From contig JAHRFD010000024.1 of assembly GCA_020882975.1 (NCBI GenBank), positions 34,057 to 98,056 on the forward strand: a stretch of 64,000 bases of DNA. The letters are read 5' to 3'. This DNA is from Microcoleus sp. EPA2. Its GTDB lineage: Bacteria > Cyanobacteriota > Cyanobacteriia > Cyanobacteriales > Microcoleaceae. The notes under the pieces were generated by a model. It saw nothing but the letters and a program-made list of their open reading frames with translations, made no database searches and was not told the origin of the DNA. Positions 8,962 to 17,452 of the stretch are shown in pieces; position 1 is the stretch's first letter, and every line of letters begins with the position of its first letter. Made by a program: the position numbers and the translations under genes.

Positions 8962-9921
8962 ATGCCATCCCAAACCCCTAAAACCTCCGCAGCCCAATCA
9001 ATTGCCTCCCCAATGCGGGAGCAAATTCAGGCGATGCCAGAGTGGTTGCGCCGCCCACTTGGCAAAGCCAGCGAACTCTCCCAAGTGCAAAAAATTATTA
9101 AGCAGCGGCAAATTCACACGATTTGCGAGGAAGGCAGATGTCCCAACCGCGCAGAATGCTATGCCCAAAAAACCGCCACCTTTTTGTTAATGGGTCCGAC
9201 TTGCACCCGTGCTTGTGCATTTTGTCAAGTAGATAAAGGTCATTCTCCCATGCCCCTAGACCCCGAAGAACCGCAAAAGGTCGCCACAGCAGTCAATCTG
9301 CTGGGTTTGCGCTATGCGGTTCTAACTTCGGTAGCTAGGGATGATTTACCCGATGGAGGTGCTGGTTGGTTTGCGATGACGATCGCCCACATCCGCCTTC
9401 TCAACCCCGACACTCAAATAGAGGTACTAACACCGGATTTTTGGGGTGGTGCCACCGCACCCACCCACCCCGAACCCGAAAACAGAACCTTAGATCAATT
9501 GCAGCGATCGCGAATTCGGACAGTCTTGGAGGCTAAACCAGCTTGTTACAACCACAATATTGAGACAGTAAGGCGGTTACAAGGGCCTGTGCGTAGGGGA
9601 GCCAAGTACGATCGCTCCCTCGACGTTCTGCGCATTGTCAAAGCATTTGACCCCAGCATTCCCACCAAATCCGGTTTGATGTTGGGGCACGGGGAAACCG
9701 AAACTGAAATAGTAGCAGCGATGGCCGATTTGCGCGATGCCAAGTGCGATCGACTCACCCTCGGTCAATACATGAGACCCTCTCTCGAACACCTCCCTGT
9801 GCAAAAATACTGGACACCCGCTGAATTTGACCGTTTGGGGGAAATAGCCACAGAGATGGGTTTTCAACAAGTGCGATCGGGCCCTCTCGTCCGCAGTTCC
9901 TACCACGCCGGAGACGATTGA
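8962..9921 (+). CDS. lipA: Lipoyl synthase
   Basis: A radical SAM enzyme that inserts two sulfurs into octanoyl chains on lipoyl-dependent dehydrogenase E2 subunits and GcvH. The 319-residue protein has the auxiliary [4Fe-4S] motif [12 protein letters not shown], the SAM-cluster motif [40 protein letters not shown] and the C-terminal RSSYHA. The last provides the Ser ligand of the auxiliary cluster. All cluster ligands are present. The frame is open upstream to a TTG at 8881, but ATG 8962 gives the family's normal N-terminus. No good Shine-Dalgarno sequence is seen. Cyanobacteria often carry two LipA copies; only one is in this window. Confidence 0.95.
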   Translation: MPSQTPKTSAAQSIASPMREQIQAMPEWLRRPLGKASELSQVQKIIKQRQIHTICEEGRCPNRAECYAQKTATFLLMGPTCTRACAFCQVDKGHSPMPLDPEEPQKVATAVNLLGLRYAVLTSVARDDLPDGGAGWFAMTIAHIRLLNPDTQIEVLTPDFWGGATAPTHPEPENRTLDQLQRSRIRTVLEAKPACYNHNIETVRRLQGPVRRGAKYDRSLDVLRIVKAFDPSIPTKSGLMLGHGETETEIVAAMADLRDAKCDRLTLGQYMRPSLEHLPVQKYWTPAEFDRLGEIATEMGFQQVRSGPLVRSSYHAGDD

Positions 9922-10350
9922 AATTAATCTCAATCGCTATAGATTCAAAGTTACAAAAAGTAACTCTAGAGGATGGTACAAACGTGAACCCTCTCTGGTA
10001 CTGTAAGACTTTATAAAGTCGGGATCAAAAACTTCCACGACTCTAAACAGGCACAAAAAAACCTCAGACTACCTCGGTAGCAGATTTTGATTAAGTGTCA
10101 AGCATCACCGAACCTAATTGTCGGCGATTGTTTCAATCAGTAGGTCTTACAATATTAAGACCCAAGCAATCCCAAATGCCTTGTGCGATGGGATAAGGAG
10201 CTGCATAGTTCAGCTCAGGCGGGTCAATCCCCGCTAGAAGTAAAAAAGAAAAGGGAGAGATTCACGCCTCCTTAGTCATGCACATCATGACTATACTTTT
10301 ACAAGCTATTGGTGGTAAATACAGTCACATATTAATTAGGACTTTGACCT
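9922..10350. other. 429-bp intergenic region with a cluster of RNA-like hairpins
   Basis: No protein gene was seen. On the plus strand several perfect hairpins follow one another: GGTCTTA-CAATAT-TAAGACC at 10143-10162, GAGCTG-CATAGTT-CAGCTC at 10198-10216, GCGGG-TCAATC-CCCGC at 10219-10234, then AGTCATG-CACAT-CATGACT at 10274-10292 followed by TATACTTTT. This could be a small structured RNA or the leader of the small membrane protein gene that begins at 10351. It matches no RNA family I recognise. Confidence 0.4.
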
Positions 10351-10497
10351 ATGGCAGAGATAGCAAAGAATCAACTAAAATCCGACTCCGTTATGAAAAC
10401 GGGTAAGCCACCTTACACCTTTCGCATGGCTTGGTTTTTGGTACTACTAGGTATCAATTTTCTAGTTGCAGCCTATTATTTCCATATCATTGAATAG
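10351..10497 (+). CDS. Small single-span membrane protein (48 aa)
   Basis: An ATG-initiated frame of 49 codons including the stop. The N-terminal half is polar (MAEIAKNQLKSDSVMKTGKP). A hydrophobic helix follows, with AWFLVLLGINFLVAAYYF, and the protein ends in HIIE. Size and shape resemble the small one-helix proteins common in cyanobacteria, many of which are photosystem or thylakoid subunits. I do not recognise a specific family and see no chlorophyll-binding Hlip motif (ExxNxR). It has its own upstream region with RNA-like hairpins and is convergent with the ABC permease. Confidence 0.6.
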   Translation: MAEIAKNQLKSDSVMKTGKPPYTFRMAWFLVLLGINFLVAAYYFHIIE

Positions 10498-10621
10498 TTC
10501 TGCAACCAGAATTTTAGTCACCCTCTGCTGTTCTCCTCCTGTACTTAACCATGTTTTGGCAGGTAGAGAGCAGCACTTGCATTCTGAAACGGGTAAGGTA
10601 GCCATTCCAGTTTTGTTTTAT

Positions 10622-11509
10622 TTATTTCTCCCCCCAAACCCTCAGTTGCAAATAAACCAATCCCAAAGCCACAGCCATCAGCAAAGTTGCCGCCGCCGCT
10701 GCGTAGCCAAAATCAAATTGTGCAAAAGCTTGGTCGTAAATATAATAAACCAACAGATTAGTAGAATTTAAAGGACCACCACCAGTAATCACATAAACTG
10801 GCTCAAAACTCCGCAGCGTAAAAATAGCAGTAGTGACAGTCGCAAATACCAAAGTCGGGCGCAACCCCGGTAAAGTAATGTACCAAAATTGTTGCCAAGC
10901 ATCCGCTCCATCCAATTCGGCAGCTTCGTAACGATTGACCGGAATTGCCTGCAAACCCGCCAAAAATACTACCATATTAAAGCCTAATTGTTTCCAAATA
11001 CTCAGCAAAATCAGCACCGGCATTGCCCAAACCGTGCTACTAAGCCAAGGTATCGGATTTAAACCCACCGCCCTTAAGAGGTGATTCACAGGCCCCTCAG
11101 CTTGAAACAGCCACCGCCAGCCTAAGCCGACAGCCACTAAAGAGGTAATCGAAGGAATAAAATAGGCTGTGCGGAGTATCCCTCGCCAAGCAAAGGAGCG
11201 ATTTAGCAAAACTGCCAAACCCAAGGGAATAACTAAACTGGGAATGACTGTAACAGTAGTAAAATAGATGGTGTTTTGGATAACTTGCCAAAAATCTGGG
11301 TTAGTGAGTAGACTCCAATAATTTTTTAACCCAATAAAACGCATACCTGATTGGGTAAAACTGCCACTGGTAAAGCTAAGGTAGCATAAATAGGCGATCG
11401 GGTAAATCAAAAAAGTACCCAAAAACAACAAAGCTGGGGCTAAAAAAGTCCAAGCTGCGATCGACTCATTGTCCAACCAGTTAAAACGCCCAGATTTAAT
11501 CGAAACCAT
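10622..11509 (-). CDS. Sugar ABC transporter permease (MalF/UgpA type)
   Basis: An inner-membrane subunit of 295 residues with six predicted helices. The first (FLAPALLFLGTFLIYPIAYL) follows a short cytoplasmic tail. The conserved cytoplasmic EAA loop, EAAELDGADAWQQFWYITLP, contacts the ATPase. It ends with the MalF-type segment GGPLNSTNLLVYYIYDQAF. This is the CUT1 carbohydrate or polyol family, which takes up sugars, glycerol-3-phosphate or compatible solutes. No binding protein, second permease or ATPase is adjacent, so the partners must be encoded elsewhere and the substrate cannot be stated. Confidence 0.9.
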   Translation of the reverse strand: MVSIKSGRFNWLDNESIAAWTFLAPALLFLGTFLIYPIAYLCYLSFTSGSFTQSGMRFIGLKNYWSLLTNPDFWQVIQNTIYFTTVTVIPSLVIPLGLAVLLNRSFAWRGILRTAYFIPSITSLVAVGLGWRWLFQAEGPVNHLLRAVGLNPIPWLSSTVWAMPVLILLSIWKQLGFNMVVFLAGLQAIPVNRYEAAELDGADAWQQFWYITLPGLRPTLVFATVTTAIFTLRSFEPVYVITGGGPLNSTNLLVYYIYDQAFAQFDFGYAAAAATLLMAVALGLVYLQLRVWGEK

Positions 11510-11568
11510 TTGCTTGTAAAAATTATCTTTTAGTTTTAAACTGTATCACAATACAGGTGAATCTCAAA

Positions 11569-12141
11569 ATGCAGCCTCTAGATATATTATCGAATTTACC
11601 CACTATAGAAACCGAGAGACTCCTGCTCAGAAAAATCACTTTAAACGATGCCAACGATATGTTTGAATATGGCTCAGACCCCCTAGTATCTCAATATACA
11701 ATGTGGTCAACCCATACCTCTATAGAAGACACTAAAAGTTTTCTCAGAAGTCTCACTAAAATGTATAAAAAGCGAGAACTGATTGACTGGGGAATCGTTC
11801 ACAAGTCCGAACAAAAATTAATCGGAACTTGCGGATATGTCGAATGGAGCATGAACCACAGTCGCGCTCAAATTGGATACGCTCTTTCTCGCAAATACTG
11901 GAATCAAGGATACATGAGTGAGGCTGTTAGTGCAATTATAGAGTTCGGTTTTCGGGAAATGAGCCTGAATAAAATAGAGGCTCGTTGTGCACAAGAAAAT
12001 ATTGCATCAGCCCGCGTGATGGAAAAAGTCGGAATGCAATTAGAAGGGATATTGAAACAACATCTATTTGTTAAGGACACCTATTGGAATCTGAAAATCT
12101 ATGGCATTCTTCGGGAGGATTTTTTTGACGAGCTTATGTAG
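11569..12141 (+). CDS. GNAT N-acetyltransferase, RimJ/RimL type
   Basis: 190 residues. Starts with PTIETERLLLRKITLNDAND, the standard opening of RimJ/RimL-like acetyltransferases. IGTCGYVEWSMNHSRAQIGY leads into the acetyl-CoA-binding segment RKYWNQGYMSEAV (a divergent Q/RxxGxG/A motif). It ends with the A-x-N-x-A-S and KVGMQLEGILKQ segments. It acetylates an amine from acetyl-CoA; the target may be a ribosomal-protein N-terminus, an antibiotic or a small molecule. ATG 11569 is preferred over GTG 11557 because AGGTGA lies 8 nt upstream of the ATG. Confidence 0.85.
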   Translation: MQPLDILSNLPTIETERLLLRKITLNDANDMFEYGSDPLVSQYTMWSTHTSIEDTKSFLRSLTKMYKKRELIDWGIVHKSEQKLIGTCGYVEWSMNHSRAQIGYALSRKYWNQGYMSEAVSAIIEFGFREMSLNKIEARCAQENIASARVMEKVGMQLEGILKQHLFVKDTYWNLKIYGILREDFFDELM

Positions 12142-12465
12142 AAGATGTCCACAATCATCACTCCCCCCTAGACTAACTAACCAATCCCTCACACTGGCAA
12201 GTAATTGCTTAGTATTTCAATAATTACCCACCCGGACTTTAGGAACCAAGTATGTCACTAAACTGAAGGAGTTGAAGCCAATATGATGCTGTAAAAACCA
12301 GATTTACGAACACCCAGGTGTCAGTCTTATATTTTCTGAATTCCTCAATTACGTCTGCCATGTTCGGTTAAGAACTCAGTTTCGCCGAAGGGTAGTCTAA
12401 GGGCCTAAAGACCATCTTAAATCTTCCGTCTTCCATCTGTCAACCAATTTAATCCTCATCGAAGA
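12142..12465. other. 324-bp intergenic region, no feature recognised
   Basis: No open frame with coding character, RNA fold or repeat was recognised. It probably holds the purN promoter. Confidence 0.5.
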
Positions 12466-13128
12466 ATGACAACTAATCCCCTATCTCTTAATTCCCATGC
12501 TAGCTTAATTTCTCCTGAAATTAACACCAGTTTCATCGCTCCCAGCACTCAACCATTAAAACTAGGAATTCTTGCATCAGGAAGCGGCAGCAACTTTGAA
12601 GTAATCGCCCAAGGTATCCAAAACCAACAACTTAATGCTCAAGTCCAAGTATTAATTTACAATAACCCAGCAGCCAAAGCAGCACTTCGAGCCGAAAAGT
12701 ACGGCATTCCCTCAATTTTACTCAATCACCGCGACTACAAAAAACGTGCTGAATTAGACACCGAAATTGTTAAAGTTTTCCAAAAATATGACGTACAATG
12801 GGTTATCATGGCTGGCTGGATGCGGATTGTCACCAAAGTTTTGCTCGATGCTTTTCCCGAAAAAGTTATTAACATTCATCCCAGTTTATTACCAAGTTTT
12901 CCAGGAATCAACGCTGTCGAACAAGCACTTGCAGCCAAGGTAAAAATCACTGGATGCACAGTGCATATTGCCCATTTAGAAGTTGACAGCGGTCCAATTT
13001 TAATGCAAGCAGCAGTACCCGTACTTCCCGACGATACCGCAGAAACTTTACACGCTCGCATTCAAGTACAGGAACACAAAATCATGATAGGTGCGATCGC
13101 CCTTATTTCCCATCAATTTGCTGTTTAA
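12466..13128 (+). CDS. purN: Phosphoribosylglycinamide formyltransferase
   Basis: GAR transformylase of purine biosynthesis; transfers a formyl group from 10-formyl-THF to GAR in the cytosol. The 220-residue protein opens with a ~30-residue extension, then KLGILASGSGSNFEVIAQGI. Catalytic residues appear in INIHPSLLPSFPG (Asn and His of the N-IHPSLLP motif), CTVHIAHLEVDSGPIL (invariant Asp) and QAAVPVLPDDTAETL. Everything needed for activity is present. The gene stands alone. Confidence 0.95.
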   Translation: MTTNPLSLNSHASLISPEINTSFIAPSTQPLKLGILASGSGSNFEVIAQGIQNQQLNAQVQVLIYNNPAAKAALRAEKYGIPSILLNHRDYKKRAELDTEIVKVFQKYDVQWVIMAGWMRIVTKVLLDAFPEKVINIHPSLLPSFPGINAVEQALAAKVKITGCTVHIAHLEVDSGPILMQAAVPVLPDDTAETLHARIQVQEHKIMIGAIALISHQFAV

Positions 13129-13263
13129 GTAATTACTTATTGCCCTCACCCCTAGCATTTTTTTAGGGCAAATTCATCTCAATTCTTCGCCAAAAAACAT
13201 TTTTTCTAAAAGCAAAAAACCAGCAAAAGTTATAATTATAAAAACTCATGTATTCCACAACAC

Positions 13264-13297
13264 AACTAATGCTAATATATTAATGGTAGCATTAGTT
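13264..13297 (+). promoter_or_regulatory. 11-bp inverted repeat upstream of the GGDEF gene
   Basis: AACTAATGCTA at 13264-13274 and TAGCATTAGTT at 13287-13297 are exact inverses 12 nt apart, ending 37 nt before the ATG of the GGDEF gene. A third GCATTAGC follows at 13306-13313. It may be an operator or a leader hairpin. Confidence 0.4.
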
Positions 13298-13334
13298 TGT
13301 AGCTGGCATTAGCTTAATTGCTACTATAACGTTC

Positions 13335-14459
13335 ATGCGGGTGTACGCTGTGTCTGCTAAATTTGTCTCCTCACCTATTTGGCCTGAAAAATTACCCGAA
13401 ACTCTATCTTTAGAATCTACTCTTAACGAGCTTTCGGTATTTAATTTTCAGGTTGAATCTTCTTATTTAGGCAAAGAAGTAGCTCGATTATTTCAAGCTC
13501 AACCGCTACTTCCCGGAGTTGTATTGACTGTAAAAGGCGAATTTTTGGGAATGATATCTCGCCGACGATTTATGGAACATATGAGCCGTCCTTATGGCAT
13601 AGATATATTTGCTCATCGACCCATTCTAGCTTTATATCAAATAGCCAGAACAGAGATTTTAATTTTACCGGGAGTAACATTAATTGTGATGGCAGCTCAG
13701 CGAGCAGTCCAGCGGTCGCCCGAATTACTTTACGAGCCTATTGTGGTACAGTTAAACGATAAAACTTACCGACTGTTAGACGTACATCAAGTGCTGTTAG
13801 CTCTGTCTCAAATTCATCAACAAGCTACTTGGTATATTAGCGAACTTTATTACAATTTAGCGGTTGCCAAGTCCGATTTAGAGATGGCGAATACTAAATT
13901 AGAAACAGCCAATTCCGAGTTGTATCGCCTCGCCAACTCCGACGGCTTAACTCAAGTAGCTAACCGCCGCTGCTTTAACGAATATTTAGATCAACAATGG
14001 CACAAATTAGAGCAAGAAGAGGCAGAATTATCTCTGATCTTGTGTGATATTGACTTTTTTAAGAAATACAACGATAATTACGGACACCAAGCTGGAGACT
14101 TGTGCTTGCAACAGGTAGCCCAAAGGATTGTAGAAGCTATCAATGACTTGGCTGGTAAAGTTCCCGGAGAAACTCTAGTGGCTCGTTACGGCGGCGAAGA
14201 ATTTGCCGTAATACTTCCGGCCACAGCACCGGACACCGCTGCTTACGTTGCCGAACAAATCAGACTAGGGATCAAAGCACTAAAAATTGAACACGCTCAA
14301 TCCCCTGTCAGTTCTTTTGTCACCCTCAGCCTGGGTGTCGCCAGCACCCTTCCTCAGATGGAAACCTCCAAAGAAAACTTGATTGCAGCAGCAGACCGTT
14401 GTCTCTACCAAGCTAAAGACAAGGGACGAGACAGATTTATCCTAGAGCATTACAGCTAG
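13335..14459 (+). CDS. Diguanylate cyclase (GGDEF) with CBS-like N-terminal region
   Basis: Makes c-di-GMP from two GTP. 374 residues. The N-terminal ~170 residues resemble a degenerate CBS-type sensor (VVLTVKGEFLGMISRRRFME, then LNDKTYRLLDVHQVL). A coiled-coil linker (about 172-200) connects to the GGDEF domain from ~205, which has LANSDGLTQVANRR, ILCDIDFFKKYND with the metal-binding Asp, and the active-site RYGGEEF. The inhibitory RxxD site five residues before GGEEF reads PGET, so product inhibition through that site is probably absent. No membrane helix. It is followed by a REC-EAL gene, a cyclase/phosphodiesterase pairing. Confidence 0.9.
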   Translation: MRVYAVSAKFVSSPIWPEKLPETLSLESTLNELSVFNFQVESSYLGKEVARLFQAQPLLPGVVLTVKGEFLGMISRRRFMEHMSRPYGIDIFAHRPILALYQIARTEILILPGVTLIVMAAQRAVQRSPELLYEPIVVQLNDKTYRLLDVHQVLLALSQIHQQATWYISELYYNLAVAKSDLEMANTKLETANSELYRLANSDGLTQVANRRCFNEYLDQQWHKLEQEEAELSLILCDIDFFKKYNDNYGHQAGDLCLQQVAQRIVEAINDLAGKVPGETLVARYGGEEFAVILPATAPDTAAYVAEQIRLGIKALKIEHAQSPVSSFVTLSLGVASTLPQMETSKENLIAAADRCLYQAKDKGRDRFILEHYS

Positions 14460-14563
14460 ACCATTAGCTCATTTCCTCCCTGTCAAAAATTCCCTAGTTT
14501 TGATATATATTGATAACTACCTTCTGGGTATTTTGATTGTGACTTGCAAGCAGAAGAAATATG

Positions 14564-14608
14564 ATTAGCCATTTGGCTAATTATAGATTGGCTGATTGGC
14601 CCAATCAG
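14564..14608 (+). promoter_or_regulatory. Two palindromes upstream of the REC-EAL gene
   Basis: ATTAGCCA-TT-TGGCTAAT at 14564-14581 and CTGATTGG-C-CCAATCAG at 14592-14608 are perfect palindromes 28 bp apart start to start. They lie 74-118 bp before the ATG at 14682. They look like sites for a dimeric regulator; which one is unknown. Confidence 0.4.
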
Positions 14609-14681
14609 CAAGTCGATATTTTTACTATGCTAGTGTTAGTCAGGTTCCGGTATCTATACAGCCATCCGTTATCTAAGTATT

Positions 14682-16028
14682 ATGCTCAAAATTTTGGTAA
14701 TTGAGGACGACGAATTAATCCGGGAAACTCTTGTGCAACTCCTGGAATCTCAGAACTATCGAGTCATTGTGGCTCAAAACGGTCGAGTAGGGGTGCAGAT
14801 GGCACTCTCGGAGATTCCTGATTTAATTTTGTGTGACGTGCAGATGCCGGAACTAGACGGTTATGAGGTTTTGCGGACTCTGCGCCAAAACTCCCTGGCT
14901 GCAACAATTCCATTTATTTTTCTGACAGCTCAAGCTGCTAAAGCGGATTTTCGCCGGGGGATGGACTTGGGCGGTGACGATTATTTGACAAAGCCGTTTA
15001 CCAAGAATGAATTGCTGGGAGCTATTTCCTCTCGTGTCTCGAAACGACAAACTATTACTCACCCCCTGACTGTCGCACTGCAACAAGCAGAGGCCCGACT
15101 CACCGATTTAGTTAATGACTCGACAATAATTTCGGCTCTGTCTCCTGAAAAGTTGGCCTTGGAAGCTTTGCTGCGCCGCGCTTTGGCACAGGGTGAGTTT
15201 CAGGTATACTATCAGCCCCAGGTCGATATTGCTACCGGACAAATTATCGGTGCAGAAGCATTGGTGCGTTGGCAAAATCCCGATCGAGGAATAATTTCTC
15301 CGGCAGAATTTATTCCTCTAGCAGAAGAGACCGGCTTAATTATTCCCATTGGGGAGTGGGTACTGCTTTCAGCTTGCGCTCAAGCTGCAAGTTGGCTATC
15401 AGCCGGATTTTCGCCGTTCCGGGTATCAGTGAATTTATCAGCCAGACAGTTGTCGGACCCCCAACTTAAGGCGCGAATTGTCCAAATTTTGGAAACTACG
15501 GGCTTGGAACCCTCTAATTTAGAGCTAGAAATGACAGAAAGCGCTTTGGTAGAAAATGCTGCTGTCGCAGGTGCTACTCTCAATGAACTCAAAGCTCTAG
15601 GCATTCGGATTGCTGTTGACGACTTCGGTACTGGTTATGCTACTTTAGGGTATCTCAAGCAATTTGCTTTTGACAGTTTAAAGATCGATCGCATTTTTGT
15701 CCGCAATGCTAATGACGATTCTCAAAATGCCGCCATCACCACTGCGGTGATTTTACTGGGTCACAGTTTAAACATGACGGTAATTGCCGAAGGGGTAGAA
15801 ACGGAAGCAGAGTTGAATTTTTTGAGACAGAACCAATGCGATATCATGCAGGGGTATCTGTTCAGCCGTCCCGAACCTGCAACCATATTTGAGCGTTTGT
15901 TGGTAGCAGACAAACAGTTGTGTGAGGCACCACTGGGAATAGTATCTACTCGTGCCATCCCTTTTATGCCTCTTGCTGAACGCGAAAAATCAAAAAACCT
16001 CTCCATGTCAAGCTTAGGAATAGTTTGA
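14682..16028 (+). CDS. Response regulator with EAL c-di-GMP phosphodiesterase output
   Basis: 448 residues. Receiver at 1-125: VIEDDE, phospho-Asp in LCDVQMPELDGYE, Lys in LTKPFTK. The EAL domain spans about 160-410. It keeps GAEALVRW (EAL motif), SVNLSARQL, LELEMTESAL, AVDDFGTGYATLGYL (the DDFGTG loop that binds metal), LKIDRIFV and IAEGVETEAE. All metal- and substrate-binding residues of active phosphodiesterases are visible, so it should hydrolyse c-di-GMP to pGpG under phosphorylation control. It lies between a diguanylate cyclase and a NarL-type regulator and just before exopolysaccharide genes, consistent with tuning of motility or slime production (inference). Confidence 0.92.
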   Translation: MLKILVIEDDELIRETLVQLLESQNYRVIVAQNGRVGVQMALSEIPDLILCDVQMPELDGYEVLRTLRQNSLAATIPFIFLTAQAAKADFRRGMDLGGDDYLTKPFTKNELLGAISSRVSKRQTITHPLTVALQQAEARLTDLVNDSTIISALSPEKLALEALLRRALAQGEFQVYYQPQVDIATGQIIGAEALVRWQNPDRGIISPAEFIPLAEETGLIIPIGEWVLLSACAQAASWLSAGFSPFRVSVNLSARQLSDPQLKARIVQILETTGLEPSNLELEMTESALVENAAVAGATLNELKALGIRIAVDDFGTGYATLGYLKQFAFDSLKIDRIFVRNANDDSQNAAITTAVILLGHSLNMTVIAEGVETEAELNFLRQNQCDIMQGYLFSRPEPATIFERLLVADKQLCEAPLGIVSTRAIPFMPLAEREKSKNLSMSSLGIV

Positions 16029-16308
16029 GTTTCCTCAAACAAAATATCTATCATCATTCAATCCTCCTCGACAATTTTCAACTGAGGATATGTTTTATTT
16101 TTTCACGGTTTTTACAGCGTGAAGATAAACTAGATTATAGATTCCCAAGCCCTTTAAAACTAGCTGGTCAGGCTACAAAAACAACTAGATAAAAAGCCGC
16201 CCAAGAAGGATGGGGATTTAGACCCTATTTTTCGCTAAACTCATTAAAGTTCCTATTTTAGGAGTTACAGTTTCAATAACTGTCAACGCGACTTGGTGCA
16301 AGGCTGGC

Positions 16309-16974
16309 ATGGAAAGAATATTGATTGTTGACGACGAGACAGACTGTCAAACAGTCTTGGCAATGTACTTGGAGAGCCAAGGATACCGGGTGGAATGTGC
16401 TAATTCTGGTATTGAGGCACTCTCTATCTTTGAAAACGACCCTCCAGATTTAGTGATTTCTGATGTCATGATGCCGGAGATGGACGGCTTTGAGTTTTGT
16501 CGCCGCCTACGAAATACCCGCTTGGGACAATTGATGCCATTTATATTTTTATCGGGTCAAGGCGAAATGGATTCCAAAGTTGAAGGTCATTCCATGGGGG
16601 CGGATGATTATTTAGTCAAACCTTTTCAGTCGGAAGAAATATTAGCTAAAGTCAAAGCCCAGTTAGAACGCTCTCACCGCATTCATGCCGAGATTGTTCG
16701 ACTCCTACAAAATTCTAATCCTGTGGCGGTGGAACCAAAGGTGCTGTCAGCAGCGCCACCACCTGCACCTTTACCTTTAACGCCTGCGGAGGAAAGAGTT
16801 TTTTGGGAGGTTATTCAAGGCCATACCAATAAACAAATTAGCTATCGACTGTTTATTAGTCCCAGAACCGTCCAAGCTCATTTGGGTAGCATTTTCAGCA
16901 AGTTACACCTGGAAAATCGAGCTCAGCTTGTAAAATTTGCTCTGGAGAGGGGATACAAACCTCCTCAAAGTTAG
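16309..16974 (+). CDS. Response regulator, REC-LuxR/NarL type
   Basis: 221 residues. Receiver 1-120 with IVDDET, phospho-Asp in VISDVMMPEMDGFE and Lys in LVKPFQSEE. A proline-rich linker (about 145-158) leads to a LuxR-type HTH at the C-terminus (LTPAEERVFWEVIQGHTNKQ, then SPRTVQAHLGSIFSKLHLEN). A DNA-binding transcription factor activated by phosphorylation. Its targets could include the downstream glycan genes or the upstream c-di-GMP genes, which are transcribed in the same direction, but this is inferred from position. Confidence 0.92.
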   Translation: MERILIVDDETDCQTVLAMYLESQGYRVECANSGIEALSIFENDPPDLVISDVMMPEMDGFEFCRRLRNTRLGQLMPFIFLSGQGEMDSKVEGHSMGADDYLVKPFQSEEILAKVKAQLERSHRIHAEIVRLLQNSNPVAVEPKVLSAAPPPAPLPLTPAEERVFWEVIQGHTNKQISYRLFISPRTVQAHLGSIFSKLHLENRAQLVKFALERGYKPPQS

Positions 16975-17452
16975 CTCTAGAGCTAAGGGATACAGGCACC
17001 AGGAGACTGAGAAAATTGAAATTTGCGTGTGAAATAAGCCACAGATACATTGAACTCGGTAAATCTAGGACTTGTGATTCCAAGTCCAAAATTTACTACT
17101 GTGTATATCAAATCTGCCCTCTGGCCTATGCCTTTTGCTATACCTGGAATTAGGTGGACGGGCTCAATTAAAGAAATTTTTATTTTCAGACATCTATCTT
17201 AAGAATCACATTTATTGATAATTGATATCTGCTATAAGGAACTTTTAAAGCAGATGAATAGTGGTTAGTATTAGTGCAATTAAAGCTAATTAATGAGTAA
17301 TATCATGAAATATTACTCATATTTTATTAGCTTTATTTTATTGATATCTCGAAAAATAGTAATTTAATTGCCACGGCAATTTTGTACTTAACGGGAAGAA
17401 TAGTGTTCCCAAGTTTGTCAACATTCAGACTTGTCAAGAGGATTTTTGAAAG
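16975..17452. other. 478-bp intergenic region with a long hairpin
   Basis: No gene was seen. It contains GGTAAATCTAGGACT...CTACTGTGTATA (17060-17106). A related stretch occurs upstream of the REC gene (8585-8620), perhaps a shared promoter or small repeat. The AT-rich second half contains the long inverted repeat at 17281-17335, flanked on both sides by TTGATATCT (17222-17230 and 17340-17348). Confidence 0.5.
17281..17335 (+). repeat. 55-bp near-perfect inverted repeat
   Basis: TAAAGCTAAT and ATGAGTAATAT on the left arm pair with ATATTACTCAT and ATTAGCTTTA on the right arm around a short loop. The whole is very AT-rich. It could terminate the NarL-type regulator transcript or be a small non-coding element. 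Confidence 0.6.

Noticed and set aside
10198-10234. Possible second tRNA in the hairpin cluster
   Set aside because: No anticodon-arm or T-arm consensus and no acceptor stem closing the hairpins.
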